Part shown: positions 57,730 through 64,000 of the stretch, one piece after another
How the letters are laid out: the number at the start of each line of letters is the position of its first letter
Position numbering within the stretch: the first letter of the stretch is position 1
Assembly (NCBI GenBank): GCA_947095585.1
Contig: OX352765.1
Coordinates: 57,128,920 to 57,192,919 of the forward strand
Origin: Nephrocerus scutellatus
Taxonomy: Eukaryota > Arthropoda > Insecta > Diptera > Pipunculidae
Length of the DNA stretch: 64,000 nucleotides
Direction: 5' to 3'
Translations under genes and position numbers: made by a program
Notes under the pieces: generated by a model
What the model was told of the DNA's origin: nothing
Databases searched by the model: none
What the model saw: the letters and a program-made list of their open reading frames with translations, nothing else

Positions 57730-59431
57730 ATGAGGTTGTTTCCGCAAATGTGGGTACTGCAGGAAAATTAATTAAGATATAAAACAAAAGTCGGTATACA
57801 ATATTTAATTTCTTTTGCAGATTTTATGTGCTTTGGGTTTTTTTATTATTAGCAATCACATTAATGTTGATTGGTATATTAGTTCTTAGAAAATGGATAT
57901 TGATAAAAAAATCGAAAACTCGCAAGTTGGCAAGCAACGACGTTAGCGTTGGTATTTTTCATCCGTATTGCAATGCTGGTGGCGGCGGTGAAAGAGTTCT
58001 ATGGTGTGCAGTTCGTGCTTTGCAGGTATGTATGGATTTTATACATTGTTTTTTTCTGTCTGTTTTTATCTGTCAGTTATTTTCTCTTGTCTCTTTAAGG
58101 CAAAATATGACAATGTAAAGATAATAATTTATACCGGAGATGTAGACTCATCGCCTAATACAATTATTAAACAAGTAAAAAAAGTGTTTAACGTCATCGT
58201 TGATGAAGAAACCACTTTCTTTGTATATTTAAAAAAACGTCACTGGGTTGAATCTAAGATGTATCCATATTTCACATTGCTGGGCCAAAGTATTGGATCG
58301 CTAATTCTTGGCTTAGAGGCGTTGTGCAAATTCCCCCCTGATGTTTTTATTGACACAACCGGCTATGCTTTTACGTTTCCACTTTTTCGGTTTCTTGGAA
58401 ATTGCAAAGTTGGATGCTACGTTCATTATCCAACAATAAGTACTGATATGTTAAGAAGAGTACAGTGTCGAGAATATGCCCATAATAACCGCAATTATGT
58501 TGTTCGCAATCCATTTCTTACTTGGTTGAAATTGGTCTACTACAAAGTTTTTTCTAAAGTATGCTGAATTATAATTAAAACATTTAAAATACTTAATAAA
58601 ATTTGTATAGCTCTATAGCTGGGTAGGCCGTTGTTCACAGAGTATTATGGTAAATTCTTCATGGACAGAAAATCACATTCTTGATTTATGGGAAGCCCCA
58701 TTTAAGACTCACCGGGTGTATCCGCCTTGCGAAGTTAGTCATTTGAAATCCCTTCGTGGCGAAGAAAACGATAAAATTTATATCCTTTCTATTGGACAAT
58801 TTCGACCCGAGAAAGACCATCCATTGCAGCTTCAAGCCATGTACGAACTGCGAACAATGCTTTTAAAGGATGAAGAACTATGGAACAAGTTGAGACTAGT
58901 GATCGCTGGTTCATGTCGCAACGAAGAGGATAACGAACGCTTGCAAAACATGAAGGATTTGTCGAAACATCTATCTTTAGAGAATACAGTATATTTTAAA
59001 GAAAATGTTTCTTATCAAGAATTACTTAAGCTCTATCAGTCAGCTAAAATTGGTATTCACACAATGCACAATGAACACTTTGGTATTGGTATTGTGGAAA
59101 GCATGGCTGCTGGATTAATAATGATTGCAAACAGGTCAGGTGGTCCTCTTTTAGATATTATTGAAACATCGGAAGGAAGTCAAAATGGATATCTAGCTCT
59201 TGATGCAATTGAATACGCTAGATGCATATTAAGTATTCTTTATAATAGCAAGGAAAGGAATGAAATTATCAGAAGTTCCGCAAAGTATAAGACATCGTAA
59301 ATTTTTAAAATAATCAATAATATTCTTTAATTTTTTATAGATCGTCTGTAGACAGATTTTCCGAAAAGGAATTTGAAGTTAATTTTTTGCGAGCTATTAG
59401 TCCTTTATTCACTAAAAATGGGAAAATTTAG
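57730..59431 (+). CDS. ALG11: ALG11 alpha-1,2-mannosyltransferase (spliced gene)
   Basis: GDP-mannose-dependent glycosyltransferase (GT4 family) that adds the fourth and fifth mannose to dolichol-linked Man3GlcNAc2 on the cytosolic face of the ER. Exons: candidate first exon 57730-57734 (ATGAG), then 57821-58025, 58100-58558, 58611-59284 and 59341-59431 (TAG). All junctions are GT-AG and in phase, giving about 477 residues, near the family length. Features: N-terminal membrane segment ([18 protein letters not shown]), glycine loop [57 protein letters not shown] and the ALG11 signature [16 protein letters not shown]. No stops. The tiny first exon is inference; the donor AG|GTTGTT is weak. Confidence 0.95.
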
Positions 59432-59452
59432 CTAACAAAAAAATTTATTATC

Positions 59453-59458
59453 AATAAA
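59453..59458 (+). terminator. Poly(A) signal of ALG11
   Basis: AATAAA 22 bp after the stop codon, the expected place for a compact fly gene. Confidence 0.75.
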
Positions 59459-59880
59459 ATATTTTAATGGAATGTGCTTATAATCAATGCAATTAATATA
59501 ATGATAAACGATATAAAAATATAACGTTTCTTATCCAAAGCATTTCATTCAAATCGGCTTCAAAGTTCTGAGGTTTTTTCGAAAAAATTACTTCTTTTTG
59601 CTTGAACGTGTCAAGGGGAAGTTGTTTAGTAATTATGGCTGTGTTTGTGTTCTTTTTTTATCTCTGAGCAAAACCTTCTCTATAGAAATCCCAACTCTAC
59701 GCATACTAATGCTGTAAACCAATACCAAACGCATGTGTGTTTGTGGGATTTGAATACAGTGTACAAAAATTAAGTAGTCGCAAAGAGCGAGAAACGTAAG
59801 ATGTGGTAGTGGGAAACAGAAAATTTTTATATGGATTTTGCTCTTAAATTGATTACTAATCAAATCGACCTCACTCTTCA
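59459..59880. repeat. ALG11 downstream spacer with a truncated MITE copy
   Basis: About 59667-59862 matches the MITE at 55501-55771 (AAAACCTTCTCTATAGAAA, CGCATACTAATGCTGTAAAC, AAGATGTGGTAGTGGGAAAC) in the same orientation but lacks its right inverted end. The start of the spacer is unassigned. Confidence 0.8.
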
Positions 59881-60359
59881 ATTCAAATTTTTCGACTCAC
59901 TTGCTGCTGCCTGCTGCAAATCGACAGAGAACTGGCGGCCCGAACGACTGTTCGCAATATCAATTATTGAAGACTTTTTTTTGATTGGCAGATGAATTTC
60001 TTTAAATAGAAGGTGAATTTTCATTTGTTCTTGGAACTTGAGGGTCGCTAACTTCCGGGCTAATAGTTCCCTGTCGACTTTTGATCCCAGCGCCAGGGTT
60101 GTCATTGCCAGTGCTGTCAACAACTTGCGAAGTTCGTTAACTACCGTCTCATGGTTTTGGTGATTATACTTTTAATGGAGACTGTCTACTATTAGCTTTA
60201 TCATGCAGTGTGTTTTAGGCATAATTATGGGGTTTTTAGTGTAGAAATTGACTACGTTGGCAGCGTCAATTCTACCTTTTAGTCGCAGGATTCCGTTGTC
60301 ATTAACATAGGGGCATCGCGTGTAGATGCTGCTGAAACGATCTACGGTTGTTTTGTTAT
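59881..60359 (-). pseudogene. BEL/Pao integrase start and unidentified tail
   Basis: 60340-60172 has YTRCPYVNDNGILRLKGRID and IIMPKTHCMIKLIVDSLH; the next codons near 60160 read NHETVVNELRKLL, the integrase histidine finger. After that the sequence (60123-59881) does not match a known block that I can name and the element ends. Confidence 0.65.
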
Positions 60360-62349
60360 TCAGGTCCTTGTTGATCTCCAGTGTAGCAATTTCATCAGCA
60401 TATATTTTGCTTTGTGTCTGTCGATACAGGATAATTTCGGCTTTGAGATATTCGTCTTTGGATAATGGTCCCATACGCGTTTTAGTTTTTTGATATTCGC
60501 TTTCAGATTGTCAGTGAAACGAATTACGTAGGCTGCTGTCCGTATGAGACGTTTCCAATCAGAAAATCGTTCCACGTCTAAAAGTGTCCCGGACACTGTC
60601 GCGGTAATATGAAGTACATATGGGCGTATCTCCTCGTCTGTGTTAGAAGAGCCGTTATCCTCAACCGGCCATTTCTCCGCGGAGCACTGTATGAAATCTG
60701 GGCCGTTTAACCAGACACTCGTCGGTGAAAAACCGGGAGACTTGGACAACTTAGTTGTCTTGTCAGCAGTGTTCAGTTTGAAGAGTATTCATTCCCATTC
60801 GTTGAGGTTTGTATTTTCGATGATTTCACCGACTCTAAAGGCGAAGAATTGTCGATAGCGCCTATGATCTGATATAAGCCAGCATAAAACCGTTCTGGAG
60901 TCAGTCCAATAGACCTTTGTTGCGATGGTAATGGAGTGTTCGTTACAGATGCTCGTCGCGTTCCAGTGCGCCCTGAAGCTCTAATCGTGGGATGGACATT
61001 GGTTTTAATGGAGCGACTCGAGTCTTGGTGGCCACCAATATGCATCGTATTTCACCGTTGTGGTCAATTCTTAAGTAAGCCACGGCGGCATACGTGTTTT
61101 CGCTGTCATCAACGAAGATGTGCAGTTGAACGTCTCTTTTATGACCTGTTAATGAGAGAGGACATAACAGCTTGGTATTTGTACTTGCTTAATGGGAGGA
61201 ATATGTTTTAGCCATTGAAGCCATTTTTCGAAATATTGCTCAGTAATAACATCGTCGCAGCCCACCTCTGAACGCCAAATTTATCGCAACAAGATTTTAA
61301 GGTAGAGAAGGAAGCTTGATATCATTCGCAGTGGACCGAAAATTGACTTCGCAGTACTTCGCACTTAGTTGGTCTCCTATTTCCATTTAGAATTACTGTT
61401 TGCCTTGCTCCACCTGACTAAGTAGATGAATCTGTCTGTTTCAGTACACCACCACATACCAGTTACCTTTTCTTCTCCCGTTTCGGAAGTAATATTCAAA
61501 CTTCGTTTTCGATTCAATGGCGTCTTCGCAATCGCATTCGTGACTGGTCGTGAGTTGGAGACCCAGTTACGGATCTCAAAGCCTCCATGTTTATGGATTG
61601 CCATAATTTGGCGTGATAGGCTTATCGCTTTATCTGGTGTGTCTACTCTATCCAAGTAGTCGTCGACGTAATGATTTCTTGTTATGACTGTTACAGCTCT
61701 GGGAAATTTTTTCTCGAACTTTCGTGCATTTAGGTTTTTTACAAATGGGGAACAACTAGGGGAACATTTGGCGCCAAAGTTCATGACTGTCATGGCTATG
61801 TGTCGTCCTTATATCCTTATATCATAGGAAAAGCTGGGAATCCTGATCCTGTTTCCGAATAGCCACCTGATGGAACATTTCTTTTATGTCGGCCCACATT
61901 GCAACGGTACGTTCTCTAAATCGATATAATACCCCGATAAGCGGTTACAACTGAAGAGAAATACCTTTTACTTTCGCAGCAGCATCCCAAACCAGTCGTA
62001 TCTTTCCGGGCTTATTCTAATTTATAACCGAAAATAAACCTTTTGAATTTCAGTGGTCGTAAACTTACGTACATATTTTTGGAAGCGTAGTCATCAATTA
62101 GATCCTTTAGTCCGTGGGCAAGCGTGACATCACGTGACATTTTTTTCGTAGTCGTTCGGCCATTAAACGGCTGTCAGGCATATTTATTTCGTCGTATCTC
62201 CAAACCAGTCCGGTTTCATATCGGTTGAAGTCAATACGCTTTGTGGTTTTATTTAATATATCTAGAGCTCGTTTATTTTCTTTGGACTCGTTACAGAAAT
62301 TGGATAAGACTACCACACCCAAACTATCCAATTCAAAATATGACTTCAC
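60360..62349 (-). pseudogene. BEL/Pao RT and RNase H region
   Basis: 62349-62107 reads KSYFELDSLGVVVLSN, SKENKRALDILNKTTKR and YETGLVWRYDEINMPDSR, the BEL RT start. 61793-61377 has the catalytic NHYVDDYLDRVDT and IMAIHKHGGFEIRNW. 60840-60360 has FRVGEIIENTNLNEWEW, KSPGFSPTSVWLNGPDFIQC and AAYVIRFTDNLKANIKKLK. Many frameshifts lie between; the YVDD site is intact. Confidence 0.85.
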
Positions 62350-62425
62350 TAACGTGTGGATGGCATCCTAGTTCTTTTGATCACACACACAAACATGGAA
62401 ACTATAGTGTGGTTTCTTGGCGTTG

Positions 62426-62616
62426 CTACCTTCTGCTGGACACCCTCCGTAGACTGACCATCCAAGTCTGGTCTTGGCATCTCTCTTCCATTAGCGTAAT
62501 TGATGACTCATCGTTTAACATGTCACACGTATTAAGGGGCATGGTTTTCCCATATAGCGTTACTGGTATAATGTGAAACAAGACTGCTGAAACCGTCATC
62601 TGAAGCATGTTGCCCA
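62426..62616 (-). pseudogene. BEL/Pao protease with altered active site
   Basis: The minus strand reads VLFHIIPVTLYGKTMPLNTC, then DMLNDESSITLMEE. The related elements normally show an LDDGSS-type active site here; NDESS means both the aspartate-glycine context and likely the catalysis are lost. Confidence 0.7.
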
Positions 62617-62830
62617 TTAATTTTGGCACAACTTCGTTTTCGTTTTGTATCGCTCTCCGTGGTTCATTGTGGAGCAGTTGATGGTGCATGTGCTCGTTGA
62701 ACAACATCTCTCTCGTTTATGTGATTTGAGGCATTTGCGACAGAGTTTATTTTTGCGAACCAGAGTCCACCTTTGGTCTTGGTTGGGGTTGACAAATTTT
62801 CCACACATTTCGACAGATGTGAAGGTTCCG
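62617..62830 (-). pseudogene. BEL/Pao gag zinc-knuckle end
   Basis: The minus strand shows LCRKCLKSHKRERC, CSTSTC and CTINCSTMNH with the CxxC spacing of BEL/Pao gag C-termini. The upstream start is missing. Confidence 0.75.
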
Positions 62831-62860
62831 GCTCATGTGGAGCATCTTTGGGTAAGGTTC

Positions 62861-63101
62861 ACGCGTGAGTGTCCATTTGCCGTCTTTGGTTGGCGCTTGT
62901 CGTTTGGTGGATTTGGAGAAGATATACTCCTGATACAAGAGCCTTGGGTTGTTAACAACCGAGTTTGTGGACTCAAGACTCACGCGTGAGTGTCAATTTG
63001 CCGTCTTTGGTTGGCGCTTGTCGTTTGGTGCATTTGGAGAAGATATAGCCCTGATACAAGAGCCTTGGATTTTTAACCAAGTTTGTGGACTCAGGACTCC
63101 T
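62861..63101 (+). repeat. Two-copy tandem repeat, 121 bp
   Basis: ACGCGTGAGTGTC starts at 62861 and 62982. Each copy reads through TTTGCCGTCTTTGG, AGAAGATATA and TACAAGAGCCTTGG. The second copy leads directly into the LINE endonuclease, so the first is an extra copy of its 5' part. Confidence 0.92.
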
Positions 63102-64000
63102 AACTACTATCCACTATATTTGACAGACAAAGGTAAACTAAGAGCCTGCATATTAGCGAAAAATAACCGCAATATATTCTTACTCCCTAATTTTAGCGAC
63201 CGTGATACCACCGCGGTGAAGCTGGAGACTGCCAAGGAAGCATATCTGATGGCATCTGCATATCTGGCACACGACTGGCGTGGAATCTCTACCAGGTGTC
63301 AATCTGGAAAGATTAATAGAGAAAGCGAAATCCAAAAAAACTGGCTTAATAATCGGATGTGACGCTAACGCGCACCATTCGGTATGGGTAAGTACTGACA
63401 TTAACGACAATTTGAGCTACTTTTTGATTATATTTTAAGTACTAACCTGGTATTTTCCAATATAGGTAATGAACCAACCAACCAGACAAGAGGTCCTAGA
63501 CATCACCCTTGTCTCCGCCTCAATTCACCACAAAAGTCTAAACTGGAAGGTTTCGGCTGAGCACTCTTTCTCAGATCACCGTTACATTCAGTTTAGTCTG
63601 GACGATGAACCTTCTTGCCAATTTAGAAATTATCGCAAAACAGATTGGCTCAAGTATAGAGATACGTTTAGACGTCATCTTAACGATGGGACTAGTTATC
63701 CTCCCACTAAATTTTTTAAGCTTGACAATAGGTTAAAGAACTCTCCTTGGCCTTAAATAGAGCAATATCCGCTTCCTATCCTCTTATTCTACCTAGGGGT
63801 AAGAAGAGACCACACTGGTGGAACTCTGAGCTGGGCCAATTTAGAAAAAGCTGCAGGAAGCTTTTTAGCTTCGCCAGGTTCACAGGAACAGAGACCGACG
63901 GGGATGCCTACAAAGTGTATAAAAAAGAATTGAGGAAAGCCAAGCGCGCATCCTGGAGACTCTTCTGCGCCAGAATGGAAGGGGCTTCGGAAGCATCAAG
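62982..64000 (+). pseudogene. R1/LOA-like LINE endonuclease, running off the window
   Basis: The plus strand shows DIALIQEPWIFNQVCGLRT, RACILAKNNRNIFLLPNF, DTTAVKLETAKEAYLMASAY, then GCDANAHHSVW in a shifted frame, IGNEPTNQT-like sequence, EVLDITLVSASIHH and AEHSFSDHRYIQF: the successive blocks of an APE endonuclease of the R1/LOA type. The linker after 63756 continues in another frame (PHWWNSELGQFRKSCRKLF). At least three frameshifts. The RT would follow beyond 64000. Confidence 0.8.

Larger units (their letters stand above)
59881..62860 (-). mobile_element. Second BEL/Pao element, decayed (minus strand)
   Basis: Read right to left: gag zinc knuckles, protease, RT, RNase H region and start of the integrase. 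No LTR or primer site is recognised on either side. The left part (60123-59881) gives an open frame of unknown nature. The element differs in sequence from the BEL element at 25-32 kb and lacks an envelope. Confidence 0.82.

Noticed and set aside
63387..63466. Intron-like segment with GTAAGT and TATAG ends in the R1/LOA-like LINE
   Set aside because: Translation through the segment gives plausible endonuclease sequence and LINEs rarely contain introns; the splice-like ends are probably chance.

Overview
The window looks like a transposon-dense, AT-rich stretch of a fly (Diptera) chromosome. Reasons: insect-type jockey, RTE and R1/LOA-like LINEs, Gypsy and BEL/Pao LTR elements with insect-type envelope remnants, PIF/Harbinger and hAT DNA transposons, and one cellular gene with short introns. 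No bacterial genes, rRNA, tRNA or CRISPR array were seen. Species cannot be fixed from the sequence.

Layout. (1) 1-7.7 kb: a decayed LINE gag remnant split by a minus-strand jockey LINE (1845-6219, 15-bp target duplication). (2) 7.8-20.2 kb: a 12.4-kb Gypsy-type LTR retrotransposon with unusually long LTRs (about 3.2 and 2.8 kb), an open gag and a pol with one frameshift and three stops. (3) 20.2-25 kb: a 450-bp jockey tail caught in a 740-bp tandem duplication, an old LINE fragment holding a 675-bp hAT-type element, and a decayed RTE LINE. (4) 25-33 kb: a minus-strand BEL/Pao retrovirus-like element (gag, protease, RT, integrase, envelope) with repeat-rich LTR sequence, then the LTR of a second BEL element. 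(5) 33.2-35.1 kb: a second RTE copy. (6) 35,557-55,006: a PIF/Harbinger transposon enlarged to 19.4 kb by nesting. It contains a Gypsy element with LTRs and envelope, itself containing a jockey LINE, and a hAT transposon with an 8-bp target duplication, itself containing a palindromic TA-flanked element and a LINE. (7) 55-57.7 kb: small inverted-repeat elements and a roughly 115-bp tandem array. (8) 57.7-59.4 kb: the only recognisable host gene, ALG11, in about five exons. (9) 59.9-62.9 kb: a decayed minus-strand BEL/Pao element. (10) 62.9-64 kb: the start of an R1/LOA-like LINE running off the window.

The transposon proteins are almost all pseudogenes. The exceptions are the long open Gypsy gag (12003-13712) and some long open RT fragments. 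Several target-site duplications can be read exactly, so the order of insertion can be reconstructed. ALG11 encodes a cytosolic-face ER mannosyltransferase of N-glycan assembly and has no functional link to its neighbours.
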